From positions 62,001 through 126,000 of the forward strand of contig JAMLGM010000010.1 of the NCBI GenBank assembly GCA_023957975.1: a DNA stretch of 64,000 nt, written 5' to 3'. A program made the position numbers and the translations under genes. The first letter of the stretch is position 1, and every line of letters starts with the position of its first letter. The notes beneath the pieces are model-generated. The model had not been told where the DNA came from and searched no databases. It saw only the letters and a list, made by a program, of their open reading frames with translations. The DNA is from Microthrixaceae bacterium. Its GTDB lineage: Bacteria; Actinomycetota; Acidimicrobiia; Acidimicrobiales; Microtrichaceae. Below are positions 35,046-43,476 of this stretch, piece by piece.

Positions 35046-35480
35046 GTGGCCAATTCGTATTCACCGGGATTCGTCCCATCAGAGCCGGGTCGCCACGAGG
35101 CACGCGAGCGAGCGGTGGCGCTCGGCTACGAAGCCGAACAACGCGACCTCGATGCGGCCGGCATCCTCGACGATCAGATCCTCGACCCCGACCCCTACAC
35201 CGTCGCACTGGTGGCGGGGGTCGGCGAACACCTCGAAGAGATCGACACCACGATCGAACGCTTCGCCCGAGGTTGGACCCTCGAGCGCATGGCGGCCATG
35301 GACCGTGCGGTGCTGCGGGTCGCGATTTTCGAACTCGCCCACCGTGAAGACATCCCGACCCCGGTGGTGATCGACGAGGCGGTCGAACTGGCGAAGCGCT
35401 ACGGCACCGACGATTCGAGCCGATTCGTCAACGGCGTGCTCGACAGCGCCGCGAACGCGTTGCGTTCGACGGGCTCCTGA
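35046..35480 (+). CDS. nusB: Transcription antitermination factor NusB
   Basis: A 144-residue all-helical NusB, a part of rRNA antitermination complexes with NusE. Typical segments: an N-terminal HEARERAVALGYEAEQRD helix, then ARGWTLERMAAMDRAVLRVAIFEL and TPVVIDEAVELAKRYGTDDSSRFVNGVLD. Start is GTG, 2 nt after the efp stop. It is the last gene before the pyrimidine operon and its end carries the likely pyr -35 element. Confidence 0.93.
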   Translation: MANSYSPGFVPSEPGRHEARERAVALGYEAEQRDLDAAGILDDQILDPDPYTVALVAGVGEHLEEIDTTIERFARGWTLERMAAMDRAVLRVAIFELAHREDIPTPVVIDEAVELAKRYGTDDSSRFVNGVLDSAANALRSTGS

Positions 35481-35494
35481 ACGTCCCGTAACCT
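35465..35494 (+). promoter_or_regulatory. Candidate promoter of the pyr operon
   Basis: TTCGAC at 35465-35470, an 18-nt spacer and TAACCT at 35489-35494. It would start an RNA leader of roughly 60 nt containing the PyrR-binding loop. Confidence 0.4.
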
Positions 35495-35514
35495 CGGCGT
35501 CGACACCGTTAACG

Positions 35515-35533
35515 GGGGTCCGGAGAGGCCTCC
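35515..35533 (+). promoter_or_regulatory. PyrR-binding RNA hairpin in the pyr leader
   Basis: GGGGUCC-GGAGA-GGCCUCC folds into 7-bp arms with one internal U.C mismatch, presenting the PyrR recognition loop. Bases 35517-35530 match the known PyrR consensus ARUCCNGNGAGGYU at 12 of 14 positions. A GCC-UUCG-GGC hairpin (35541-35550) and the GAGGAG Shine-Dalgarno (35551-35556) follow. GGCCTCC could alternatively pair with the GGAG of the Shine-Dalgarno, so UMP-dependent translational control of pyrR, as in mycobacteria, is likely. Confidence 0.8.
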
Positions 35534-35563
35534 ACGGAGTGCCTTCGGGCGAGGAGTGTGCGA

Positions 35564-36133
35564 ATGGCCGACCGCGAGCGTCGCGGAGCCCCGCCATACG
35601 GCGCTGAGTTCCAGGCGAGAACCGTTGTGATGGATTCCGACGACATCGGTCGTGCGATTCGTCGCATGGCACATGAGATCGTCGAACGGAACCACGGCCT
35701 CGACGCCGTGGCCCTCGTCGGCCTCCAGACCGGGGGAGTGCCGCTCGCGGAGGCGATCGCCGCCGACCTCAGCGAGATCGAATCGGTCACCGTCGAGGTC
35801 GGCCGGCTCGACGTCGCGTTCTATCGAGACGACATCGGGCTGCGGCCGGTGTTGACCGAGGAGGTCACCGACATCGCCTTCGACGTCGACAACCGCGTGA
35901 TCGTGCTCGTCGACGACGTGTTGTTCACCGGCCGCACCATTCGCGCCGCGCTCGACGCATTGAGTTCCTATGGCCGCCCGAGGTCGGTGCAACTCGCCGT
36001 GATGGTCGACCGCGGCCACCGCGAACTGCCGATTCGCCCCGACTATGTGGGCAAGAACCTGCCGACGAGGCGTGACGAGATGGTCAACGTGTCGGCCTTG
36101 GGGGTCGAACTCGGCGAAATGGTGCGCAAATGA
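35564..36133 (+). CDS. pyrR: PyrR bifunctional pyr regulator / uracil phosphoribosyltransferase
   Basis: A 189-residue PyrR, an RNA-binding protein that senses UMP and has uracil phosphoribosyltransferase activity. The PRPP-binding loop RVIVLVDDVLFTGRTIRAAL and the ALVGLQTGGVPLAEAIA segment are clear. I use the ATG at 35564 because GAGGAG lies 7 nt upstream; a GTG at 35558 is in frame but too near the Shine-Dalgarno. Its stop overlaps pyrB as ATGA. It should bind the hairpin in its own leader. Confidence 0.93.
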   Translation: MADRERRGAPPYGAEFQARTVVMDSDDIGRAIRRMAHEIVERNHGLDAVALVGLQTGGVPLAEAIAADLSEIESVTVEVGRLDVAFYRDDIGLRPVLTEEVTDIAFDVDNRVIVLVDDVLFTGRTIRAALDALSSYGRPRSVQLAVMVDRGHRELPIRPDYVGKNLPTRRDEMVNVSALGVELGEMVRK

Positions 36134-37083
36134 GGCACCTGCTGAGTATCGATGACCTGACCCGCGGCGACATCGAGGGGCTGCTCGACCTCACCGACCG
36201 GTTCGTCGAAGTGGCCCACCGCGCGGTCCCCAAGGTCCCGGCCCTTCGCGGGCGCACGGTCGTGTCGCTGTTCTTCGAGGACTCCACCCGAACCCGGTTG
36301 AGCTTCGAGACGGCGGCCAAACGCCTCTCGGCCGACGTCATGAGTTTCTCGGTGTCGACCTCGTCGGTGAAGAAGGGGGAGTCGCTGCGCGACACGGTGG
36401 AGACGATCACCGCGTTTGGCGTCGATGCCATCATCATCCGCCACCGCAGCTCGGGCGCGCCGCTGCAGATCACCCGATGGACCGACGCGCAGGTGCTCAA
36501 CGCCGGCGACGGATGGCACCAGCACCCGACCCAGGCGCTGCTCGACAGCTACACGATCCGGCAGCGTTTCGGTTCGCTCGACGGTCTTCGCATCGGCATC
36601 ATCGGCGACATCCAGCATTCGCGTGTCGCCCGCTCCGATGTCGACGCGTTCACCAAGCTGGGCGCCGAGGTGGTGCTGGTGGCCCCACCGACGCTGTTGC
36701 CGCCCTCGCTGGAAGGTTGGCCGGTGACGGTGACCCACGACCTCGACGCGGTGTTGCCCACCCTCGATGTGTGTTACCTGTTGCGCATGCAACGCGAGCG
36801 GATGGACCAGGCGCTGGTCCCGTCGCTGCGCGAATACTCCCAACGTTGGGGGCTGACTCCCGAGCGTGCGGACCGGCTCGGCGATCAGGCGATCATCATG
36901 CACCCGGGCCCGATGAATCGCGGGGTCGAGATTTCGCCGGAGGCCGCCGACCGCCCGAACGCCGTCATCACCGAACAGGTGGCCAACGGCGTCGCAGTGC
37001 GGCAGGCGGCCTTGTTCAAGCTGTTGGGAACGAGCACGCAACTCGATGCCCTCGGAGCCTCGGAAGGAACCCCCAAACCATGA
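36130..37083 (+). CDS. pyrB: Aspartate carbamoyltransferase catalytic subunit
   Basis: A 317-residue ATCase, the committed step of pyrimidine synthesis. Carbamoyl phosphate site: FFEDSTRTRLSFETAAKRL. The 80s loop SSVKKGESLRDT and the aspartate-site region HPGPMNRGVEI are present. It is coupled to pyrR and pyrC by ATGA overlaps. No pyrI subunit is visible, as usual in actinobacteria. Confidence 0.96.
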   Translation: MRHLLSIDDLTRGDIEGLLDLTDRFVEVAHRAVPKVPALRGRTVVSLFFEDSTRTRLSFETAAKRLSADVMSFSVSTSSVKKGESLRDTVETITAFGVDAIIIRHRSSGAPLQITRWTDAQVLNAGDGWHQHPTQALLDSYTIRQRFGSLDGLRIGIIGDIQHSRVARSDVDAFTKLGAEVVLVAPPTLLPPSLEGWPVTVTHDLDAVLPTLDVCYLLRMQRERMDQALVPSLREYSQRWGLTPERADRLGDQAIIMHPGPMNRGVEISPEAADRPNAVITEQVANGVAVRQAALFKLLGTSTQLDALGASEGTPKP

Positions 37084-38357
37084 CCACCGACTACGTCATC
37101 AAAGGCGGCCGCATCGTGGACGAGACCGGCGAGTACTTCGCCGACGTCGTGGTGCGCGACGGCGAGATCGTGGGGGTCGGCCCCGACCTGACGGCTTCGC
37201 GCACGATCGACGCCGCCGGCTGTGTGGTCGCCCCCGGCCTCGTCGATCTTCACACCCACCTGCGTGAGCCGGGCAAGGAGGAGGCCGAGACCGTCGAGTC
37301 GGGGTCGCGCGCCGCGGCGCTCGGCGGTTACAGCGCGGTGCTGGCAATGCCGAACACGACCCCCGCGATCGACTGCGCCTCGGTGGTGCGCGACGTTCAG
37401 GAACTGGCGCGCCGGGCGCTCGTCCGGGTCGAGGTCTCGGGCGCGATTACGGTCGGGCGAGCGGGGGAGACGCTTGCGCCGATGGGGGAGATGGCGGATC
37501 TCGGGGTGAAGATCTTCACCGACGACGGCACGGGGGTGCAGGACATCGCGCTGATGCGCCGCGCGCTCGAGTACGCGAAGGCCCTCGACGTCACGCTCGC
37601 CCAGCATTGCGAGGTTTCGGAGCTTTCCGCCGGGACGGTGATGCATGAGGGGGCCTGGTCGTCACGCCTCGGCCTGCCGGGCCAGCCGGCTGAAGCCGAG
37701 GAACTCATGGTGATGCGCGACATCGCGCTCGCCCGCCTCACCGGCGCACGGGTGCATTTCCTGCACCTGTCGACCGCCGGTTCGGTGGCGATGGTGCAGG
37801 CCGCCAAGGCCTCGGGCCTGCCGATCACCGCCGAGGCCGCACCGCACCATTTCACGCTCACCGACGAGTGCTGCGCGACCTACGACGCGCTCTACAAGGT
37901 CCACCCGCCGCTGCGAACCGACCACGACGTCGCCGCGGTGAAGGTGGGGCTCGCGGACGGAACGATCGACGCCATCGCCACCGATCACGCTCCTCATTCC
38001 CCCCACGAGAAGGAACGGCCCTTCGACGAGGCCCCTCCCGGCATGTTGGGCCTCGAGTACGCGCTCGCGCTGGCGATCACCGAGTTGGGGATGGACCTGC
38101 GCGAGGTCTTGGCCAGGTTGTCGTGGCAGCCCGCCCGCATCGCCGGGATCGCGGATCGCCACGGCGGACCGATCGCCTCCGGGCGGCCGGCCAACCTGTT
38201 CGTGTTCAACCCCGAGGAAGACTGGACGATCGACGACAGCGGCGGCGCCAGTCGTTCGCGCAACGTGCCCTATGTCGGACGTCGGGTCCGGGGTCGCGTC
38301 CGCCACACGATCCTCGAGGGCGAGCCGGTGGTGCTCGACGGCGAGGCTCAGCGCTGA
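37080..38357 (+). CDS. pyrC: Dihydroorotase
   Basis: A 425-residue class I dihydroorotase, closing the dihydroorotate ring. The metal-binding motif VDLHTHLREPGKEEAETV is near residue 57. Further ligands are in AQHCEVSEL and FLHLSTAGS, and DHAPHSPHEKE carries the Asp. The ATG overlaps the pyrB stop by 4 nt. The operon ends here; carA, carB, pyrD, pyrF and pyrE are not in the window. Confidence 0.95.
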   Translation: MTTDYVIKGGRIVDETGEYFADVVVRDGEIVGVGPDLTASRTIDAAGCVVAPGLVDLHTHLREPGKEEAETVESGSRAAALGGYSAVLAMPNTTPAIDCASVVRDVQELARRALVRVEVSGAITVGRAGETLAPMGEMADLGVKIFTDDGTGVQDIALMRRALEYAKALDVTLAQHCEVSELSAGTVMHEGAWSSRLGLPGQPAEAEELMVMRDIALARLTGARVHFLHLSTAGSVAMVQAAKASGLPITAEAAPHHFTLTDECCATYDALYKVHPPLRTDHDVAAVKVGLADGTIDAIATDHAPHSPHEKERPFDEAPPGMLGLEYALALAITELGMDLREVLARLSWQPARIAGIADRHGGPIASGRPANLFVFNPEEDWTIDDSGGASRSRNVPYVGRRVRGRVRHTILEGEPVVLDGEAQR

Positions 38358-38443
38358 AGCCGCTGGCGCTGGCCCGTGGCGCTGGCCCGTAGCCGCCGGC
38401 GGCCTCGCTTCATCGAAGGGCACGCTTGCTAGAGTAAACAGCC

Positions 38444-38460
38444 GTTCAACTGAGGTGAAC
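38444..38460. promoter_or_regulatory. 17-bp inverted repeat upstream of the MMPL gene
   Basis: GTTCA-ACTGAGG-TGAAC, 8 nt downstream of a TAGAGT -10 candidate (38430-38435) and 70 nt before the MMPL ATG. The position suits a repressor operator. No regulator gene is adjacent. Confidence 0.35.
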
Positions 38461-38530
38461 GCGGCCGCGTGGCGAATCCCCAGCACCGGCCGCTCATCGC
38501 CGAACGATTCCCTCACCACCGGAGTACTTC

Positions 38531-40993
38531 ATGTTGGCTCGTCTTGGTTCCTGGTGCTTTCGCAACCGGTGGCAGACCGTGTTCGCCTGGGTCGGAGCGC
38601 TCGTCGCGCTCGGCGCGATCGTCTCCGCGTTGGGCGGGGCGCGGTATCTCGAGTCCTTCGAACTCCCAGACTCGGACTCGAGCCGCGGCATCGATGTGCT
38701 CGGGTCGGAGTTCGGCGAACTGATGGGGGGCTTCGAGTCCTCGATCGTCGTGCGAAGCAACAGCCCGGTGACGAGTTCAGTCGTGCAGGTCCCGCTTGAG
38801 AAGCTCTTCGAGCGCGTCGCGAAGCTGGACGGCGTCGCCGTGTCCTCCCCGTTCGAACCGGGCAACCAGGACTTCCAGATCTCCGAGGACGGCCGCACCG
38901 CGTTTGCTCGGTTGACGGTGAATGGCGATTTTGATTTCACCGCCCTGGCGACCCTCGGCACCCAGATCCGCGACGAGTTCCCGAAGATCAAGGGCACACA
39001 GATCTACCTGGCGGGCGAGATGTTCGCCGAGTTCGAACCGCCGAAATCCGAGTTGATCGGCCTTGCGTTCGCCATCGTGGTGTTGATCTTCGCCTTCGGA
39101 TCGGTGCTGGCGATGGGACTGCCGATCGCCATTGCGGTCGCCGGCGTCGGTGTCGGAGCGGTAGTCGTGATGTTGGCGTCACGACTCATCGACGTCCCCG
39201 ATCTCGCCACCACCATCGGTGCGATGATCGGGCTTGGCGTGGGCATCGACTACGCGCTGTTCATCGTCACCAGGTATCGAGAGCAACTCCACGCCGGTCA
39301 CGAGGGTGAAGAGGCCTGTTCGATCGCGATCGACACCTCGGGCCGTGCGGTGATCTTCGCCGGCATCACTGTGGTGATCTCACTGCTGGGCATGTTGGCG
39401 ATCGGGCTGTCGTTCATCGGTGGGATGGGGATCGCTGCGGCGCTCACGGTGGCGGTGACGATGGTCGCCTCGGTGACCCTGTTGCCGGCGCTGCTGGGAT
39501 TCGCCGGTCATCGGGTAGAGCTGACGCGGTGGCGCGGGCTGATCGCCGCAGGGTTCGTGGCGCTCGGCCTGCTCGGCGTCGGCCTGAACTTCACTCCGAT
39601 GGTGGCGGCATTCGGCGTCGCGGTCGCCATCCTGGTCGCCGGGTTCTTTGTTGCGCCGCTGCGTGCGGAGGTTCGCCAGCGTCGCCCCAAGCCCGCTGAA
39701 CAGACCCTTGCGTACAAGTGGAGTCACCTCATCCAGCGTCATCCGTGGAGTGCGATGCTCGCCGGGGTGGCGGTGTTGCTGGTGGTCGCATCGCCAGTGC
39801 TGTCGTTGCGCCTCGGATCCGCGGATGCGGGCAACGCTCCCGAGGACACCGACGCCCGGCGGGCCTATGACCTGCTGTCGGAGGGTTTCGGGCCGGGGTT
39901 CAACGGTCCGCTGATCGTGACGGTCCGCGGGGTCAACATGATCGCCGCCGGCGGAATCGGGGGGCTGCTCGAGGGCACCGACGGCGTCGCCCAGGTGGTT
40001 GGTCCGATCCCGTCGAATCTGCAGGACCTCCAGGCCTCGGGGTTGATGGAGTTCATGTCAGGCGGTGCGGCGGGCGGCGATCCGACGTCGGGCGGCCTAT
40101 TGCCGAGCGACCCCGAAGAACTGTTGGCCTTCGACCTCTCAACGCTGACGTCATCAGAGTTCGCCCCGCTGCTTCCCGACAATGTCGAGGAGTTGCTGAG
40201 CCCGTCGGCGTTGATGTTCCAGGTGTTTCCCACGACCTCGCCACAGGATGAAGCGACGGTCGCGTTGATCGAGCGCATCCGCGATGAGGTCGTTGGAGAG
40301 GTCGGTGGCGTGGTCGACGGTGCGGAGCTGCACGTCACCGGCAACACTGCGATCAACGTCGATTTCACGACCTACCTGTCCGAGCGCATGGTGATGTTCT
40401 TCAGCATCGTGTTGGCGCTGTCATTCCTGCTGTTGATGATGGTCTTCCGCTCGATTCTCGTGCCGATCAAGGCGGTCATCATGAACCTGTTGTCGATCGG
40501 CGCTGCCTACGGCGTCGTGGTGGCGGTGTTCCAGTGGGGATGGGGTTCTAGCCTGTTCGGTGTCTCGCCAGCGCCTATCGAACCGTTCATTCCGGTGATG
40601 ATGTTCGCCATCGTTTTCGGGTTGTCGATGGACTACGAGGTATTCCTCCTGTCGCGAATCAAAGAGGAATACGACCGCTCCGGCGACTCACGTAACTCGG
40701 TGGCCGACGGTCTGGCGGCGACGGCCCGGGTGATCACCGCCGCGGCGGCGATCATGGTGGTGGTGTTCGGTTCGTTTCTGTTCGAGGATGAGCGGGTCGT
40801 CAAGAGCTTCGGTGTGGGGCTGGCCGTTGCGGTGTTTCTCGACGCGACCCTGGTGCGGATGTTGCTGGTTCCGGCGACGATGGAACTGCTCGGTGACAAG
40901 AACTGGTGGTTCCCCCGCTGGCTCGATCGGATCCTGCCGCGGCTCAATGTTGAGGGCCCGGCCCACGACCTTGACGTGACCCACGACGCCTGA
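38531..40993 (+). CDS. MMPL/RND-superfamily transporter
   Basis: An 820-residue membrane protein of the MMPL family, which export lipids or drugs using proton motive force. The RND topology is clear: a first helix (WQTVFAWVGALVALGAIVSAL), an extracytoplasmic loop to about residue 170, a helix bundle including GLGVGIDYALFIVTRYREQL, then a second half of the same plan with GLSMDYEVFLLSRIKEEYDRSGDS. The two D-Y pairs (GIDYALF and SMDYEVF) are the proton-relay type residues of the family. The substrate is unknown. It stands alone, followed 33 nt later by the first copy of the 50-bp palindrome. Confidence 0.9.
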   Translation: MLARLGSWCFRNRWQTVFAWVGALVALGAIVSALGGARYLESFELPDSDSSRGIDVLGSEFGELMGGFESSIVVRSNSPVTSSVVQVPLEKLFERVAKLDGVAVSSPFEPGNQDFQISEDGRTAFARLTVNGDFDFTALATLGTQIRDEFPKIKGTQIYLAGEMFAEFEPPKSELIGLAFAIVVLIFAFGSVLAMGLPIAIAVAGVGVGAVVVMLASRLIDVPDLATTIGAMIGLGVGIDYALFIVTRYREQLHAGHEGEEACSIAIDTSGRAVIFAGITVVISLLGMLAIGLSFIGGMGIAAALTVAVTMVASVTLLPALLGFAGHRVELTRWRGLIAAGFVALGLLGVGLNFTPMVAAFGVAVAILVAGFFVAPLRAEVRQRRPKPAEQTLAYKWSHLIQRHPWSAMLAGVAVLLVVASPVLSLRLGSADAGNAPEDTDARRAYDLLSEGFGPGFNGPLIVTVRGVNMIAAGGIGGLLEGTDGVAQVVGPIPSNLQDLQASGLMEFMSGGAAGGDPTSGGLLPSDPEELLAFDLSTLTSSEFAPLLPDNVEELLSPSALMFQVFPTTSPQDEATVALIERIRDEVVGEVGGVVDGAELHVTGNTAINVDFTTYLSERMVMFFSIVLALSFLLLMMVFRSILVPIKAVIMNLLSIGAAYGVVVAVFQWGWGSSLFGVSPAPIEPFIPVMMFAIVFGLSMDYEVFLLSRIKEEYDRSGDSRNSVADGLAATARVITAAAAIMVVVFGSFLFEDERVVKSFGVGLAVAVFLDATLVRMLLVPATMELLGDKNWWFPRWLDRILPRLNVEGPAHDLDVTHDA

Positions 40994-41026
40994 GCCCCTG
41001 CCCGGCCCAGCCTCGCGCCCGGCCCA

Positions 41027-41084
41027 GCCGGTTCTCCGATAACCAGTGGTCGTGATCACGACCACTGGTTATCGGAGAACCGGC
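41027..41084. repeat. Palindrome family, copy 1 (58 bp perfect)
   Basis: Core 41031-41080, a perfect 50-bp palindrome centred on GTGATCAC, with arms running from GTTCTCCGATAACCAGTGGT inward; perfect pairing continues 4 bp each side. It lies between two convergent genes, 33 nt after the MMPL stop and 23 nt after the ABC permease stop. The core is identical in copies 2 and 3. There is no T tract. Confidence 0.98.
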
Positions 41085-41106
41085 GGTTGCGGGCGGTTGC
41101 GGGTAG

Positions 41107-42165
41107 TCAGTCGCCCCAGCGGAACATGCGCGCGGCGATGAGTCCGAAGACCGCGGCGAACCCGAGCAGCGCAACCATCGGTCCCAACGCGGCCGAGGGG
41201 CCCTGTCCCCGCACCATCACGTCGAGCATGCCGCGGTTGAGTTGGCCGAGGGGCAGGAACTTCGAGATCGTCACCATCCAAGACGGCGCCCCGTCGAGGG
41301 GGAGAAATGAGCCGGACAAGAAGGCCATCGGCAACACGATCACGTTGGCCAATCCCGACGCTGCCTCCGCCGTCGATGCGATCGCTCCGGCGATCATGCC
41401 GATGGCCGAGAATGCGAGAGTTGCACACAAGATGAGCGGGATGGTCATGTACCAGCTTCCAGTGAGCGAGAGGTCGAACATCGCCATGCCGACCCCGACG
41501 AACACCACCATCTGCAGCATCGCCGCGACGATCGACACCAACAGGCGGGACGCGATGATGGCCTCGGTCGATACCGGAGCGAGGCGAATGCGGCGCAACA
41601 ACTTGGAGGTGCGCCAGGTGACAAACGGCATCGCAGCGCCGAAGGTCGCACCCATCGCGACCGCCCAGCCCAGCAGTCCGGGGGTCATGACCTGGATGGC
41701 GCTGAGCGCGGCGTCCTCCACGGTTTCGATGCTCAACGTGTAGGCGGGTTCGACGCCGGCCACGGCGAGATTGGTGCCGTCGATGAACGCCGACATGGCG
41801 CCGCGAACCTGCGCCGCACTGGTCTGATCGGCCTGGGAGTAGAAGAGGTGAATCGTCGTTGCGTCCTGACGTACCGCAGCGTCGAAGTCACCGTTGCGGA
41901 CCTGTTCGATCGCATCCTCCTCGTCGTCGAACCTGGTGACCTCGAAGAGCTGATCGAAGGCCTCTTTGGCGTCGGTGGGAAGATGACCAAAGAGCGCGAC
42001 GTCGCCGATCTGCGCCAGGGTGCTCTTGGAACTCGATGCGTCCCGGAAGATCGAGCCGAACAGCACGAGAAACATCAGCGGGAATGCGAGCATCCAGAAC
42101 CAGTTCTGCTTGTCGCGCCAGTAGCCGTGCCACTGTGCCCGAGTCAGCGCGATGAACGCCGTCAT
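41107..42165 (-). CDS. ABC-2 type exporter permease
   Basis: A 352-residue ABC-2 permease. A first helix (FWMLAFPLMFLVLFGSIF) is followed by an extracytoplasmic domain of about 130 residues and then five hydrophobic segments, including the conserved VLPMAFLSGSFLPLDGAPSWM loop typical of drug and lipid exporters of the DrrB/YadH type. It overlaps the ATPase gene by 4 nt. Substrate unknown. Confidence 0.87.
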   Translation of the reverse strand: MTAFIALTRAQWHGYWRDKQNWFWMLAFPLMFLVLFGSIFRDASSSKSTLAQIGDVALFGHLPTDAKEAFDQLFEVTRFDDEEDAIEQVRNGDFDAAVRQDATTIHLFYSQADQTSAAQVRGAMSAFIDGTNLAVAGVEPAYTLSIETVEDAALSAIQVMTPGLLGWAVAMGATFGAAMPFVTWRTSKLLRRIRLAPVSTEAIIASRLLVSIVAAMLQMVVFVGVGMAMFDLSLTGSWYMTIPLILCATLAFSAIGMIAGAIASTAEAASGLANVIVLPMAFLSGSFLPLDGAPSWMVTISKFLPLGQLNRGMLDVMVRGQGPSAALGPMVALLGFAAVFGLIAARMFRWGD

Positions 42166-43064
42166 GGCCGGTACTCCCTTCCGGTGAGGGTCAAGAACAC
42201 GTCCTCGAGGGTGGCCCCGCGAATCCGGAGCCCGGCGAGCGCATCGAGCCCGGCGAGTGCGGTGAGCACCGGCGCCGGATCCTTGGTCGTGATGATCAAC
42301 GTGTCGTCGTCGATCGCGGTCGACTCGACCCCGTCCATCGACGCGACGGTGCCCGGCTCGATGGCGTCGCGCTCGATGTGAATTCGGTACGGGGCGTCGA
42401 GCGCGGCGATCAGCGAACTGGGGGAGTCGTTGGCGAGAACGCTGCCTCGGTCGATGACGGCGATGGTGTCGCAGAGCCGCTCGGCCTCGTCCATGTAGTG
42501 GGTCGTGAGTACAACCGTGCGCCCGTCGTCGTTGATCTTTGACAGAAGGTCCCAGAGATTGCGCCGCGACTGCGGATCGAGGCCGGTGGTGGGCTCGTCG
42601 AGGAAGACGACCTGTGGGTCATGGACGAGCGCGCAGGCGATGGACAGCCGCCGCGCCTGCCCGCCCGAGAGGTCTTCGGTGCGCGTGTCGGCCTTGTCGG
42701 TGAGACCCACCAGTTCAAGCATCTCGGCGACCCGTCGATGCGGGGTTCCATAGAGATCGGCGAAGATCGTCAATTGTTCGGTGACGCTGAGCCGTTCGAA
42801 GAATGCCGAGGACTGAAACTGCACGCCGATCTGGGGCAGGAGCTGCCGATTGCGCGGCCACGTGTCGAGCCCAAGCACCTTGGCGGTGCCAGCATCGGGC
42901 TCTCGAATGCCCTCGATGATCTCCAACAGGGTCGTCTTGCCGGCGCCGTTGGGGCCGATCACGCCGAAAAACGAGCCCTCCTCAATGTCGAGGGTGATGT
43001 CGTTGACCGCGGTGACGTCGCCGTAGCGCTTGAGCAGCCCTCGGGTCTCGATGATGTTGGCCAT
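42162..43064 (-). CDS. ABC exporter ATP-binding protein (DrrA-like)
   Basis: A 300-residue ABC ATPase with Walker A GPNGAGKTT at about residue 38, signature LSGGQARR, Walker B VVFLDEPTTGLD and the switch His in TTHYMDEAE. The C-terminal 80 residues form the regulatory domain found in DrrA-type exporters. It is the first gene of a two-gene unit with the ABC-2 permease. TAACCT lies exactly 6 nt before its ATG. The second palindrome copy begins 22 nt upstream and covers the -35 region. Confidence 0.9.
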   Translation of the reverse strand: MANIIETRGLLKRYGDVTAVNDITLDIEEGSFFGVIGPNGAGKTTLLEIIEGIREPDAGTAKVLGLDTWPRNRQLLPQIGVQFQSSAFFERLSVTEQLTIFADLYGTPHRRVAEMLELVGLTDKADTRTEDLSGGQARRLSIACALVHDPQVVFLDEPTTGLDPQSRRNLWDLLSKINDDGRTVVLTTHYMDEAERLCDTIAVIDRGSVLANDSPSSLIAALDAPYRIHIERDAIEPGTVASMDGVESTAIDDDTLIITTKDPAPVLTALAGLDALAGLRIRGATLEDVFLTLTGREYRP

Positions 43065-43070
43065 CTGCCG

Positions 43071-43076
43071 AGGTTA
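43071..43076 (-). promoter_or_regulatory. -10 box for the ABC exporter unit
   Basis: TAACCT on the minus strand, 6 nt before the ATG. With a 17-nt spacer the -35 position (43094-43099) would fall at the outer end of the palindrome core, so anything bound there could affect initiation. Confidence 0.45.
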
Positions 43077-43085
43077 CGCCGCTCA

Positions 43086-43151
43086 CCCCGCCTGTTCTCC
43101 GATAACCAGTGGTCGTGATCACGACCACTGGTTATCGGAGAACAGGCGGGG
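43086..43151. repeat. Palindrome family, copy 2 (66 bp perfect)
   Basis: Core 43094-43143, identical to the other two copies, with perfect pairing extended 8 bp on each side (CCCCGCCT / AGGCGGGG). It lies 12 nt after the stop of the small zinc-ribbon gene and just upstream of the ABC ATPase gene. Confidence 0.98.
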
Positions 43152-43163
43152 GGGTGTGGGGTG

Positions 43164-43337
43164 TCAGCCCTTGCGGCGGCCGAACCAGGACCGCGACGTT
43201 GTCGCGGCGCTTGAGGCGTTGGACGCGCATTGGCATCGGTCGGCCGGGGCGACATCGCCGAGGACCTGTTCGACGTGACGTCCGCATCCGGCGAAGGTGG
43301 GCTTATGGCAGGTGGGGCATTGAACTCGTTGGCACAT
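43164..43337 (-). CDS. Small zinc-ribbon-like protein (57 aa)
   Basis: A 57-residue reading frame that begins MCQRVQCPTCHKPTFAGCGR and continues HVEQVLGDVAPADRCQC. The cysteines (CPTC, CGRH, CQC) form a zinc-ribbon-like set, and the CPTCxKPTxAGCGxHVEQVL pattern is one I recognise from small hypothetical proteins in many actinobacteria. The remaining 17 residues are Ser/Arg-rich and not conserved-looking. A good promoter precedes it: TTGCAA at 43367-43372, 16 nt, TACCCT at 43345-43350, then 7 nt to the ATG. Function is unknown; nucleic acid or protein binding is a guess. It is easy to miss because of its size. Confidence 0.8.
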   Translation of the reverse strand: MCQRVQCPTCHKPTFAGCGRHVEQVLGDVAPADRCQCASNASSAATTSRSWFGRRKG

Positions 43338-43344
43338 ACCCCCC

Positions 43345-43372
43345 AGGGTATACGAAAATCAACCGATTGCAA
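43345..43372 (-). promoter_or_regulatory. Promoter of the small zinc-ribbon gene
   Basis: Minus strand TTGCAA, 16-nt spacer, TACCCT, then 7 nt to the start codon. Both hexamers and the spacing are good, which supports the gene being real and leaderless. Confidence 0.55.
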
Positions 43373-43476
43373 GTCATCGCGCGGAGAGCGCTTGGGCTAC
43401 GGTCGGGGCTGAGTGGACCGCCGAAGAGAATCGCCGCAGGGGGTGGCGATCGATCGGTTCGCCGAGGGGAGTCCAT

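Noticed and set aside
41031..41080. Palindrome as a canonical rho-independent terminator
   Set aside because: No T tract follows on either strand and the dyad has no proper loop; a non-canonical terminator remains possible.
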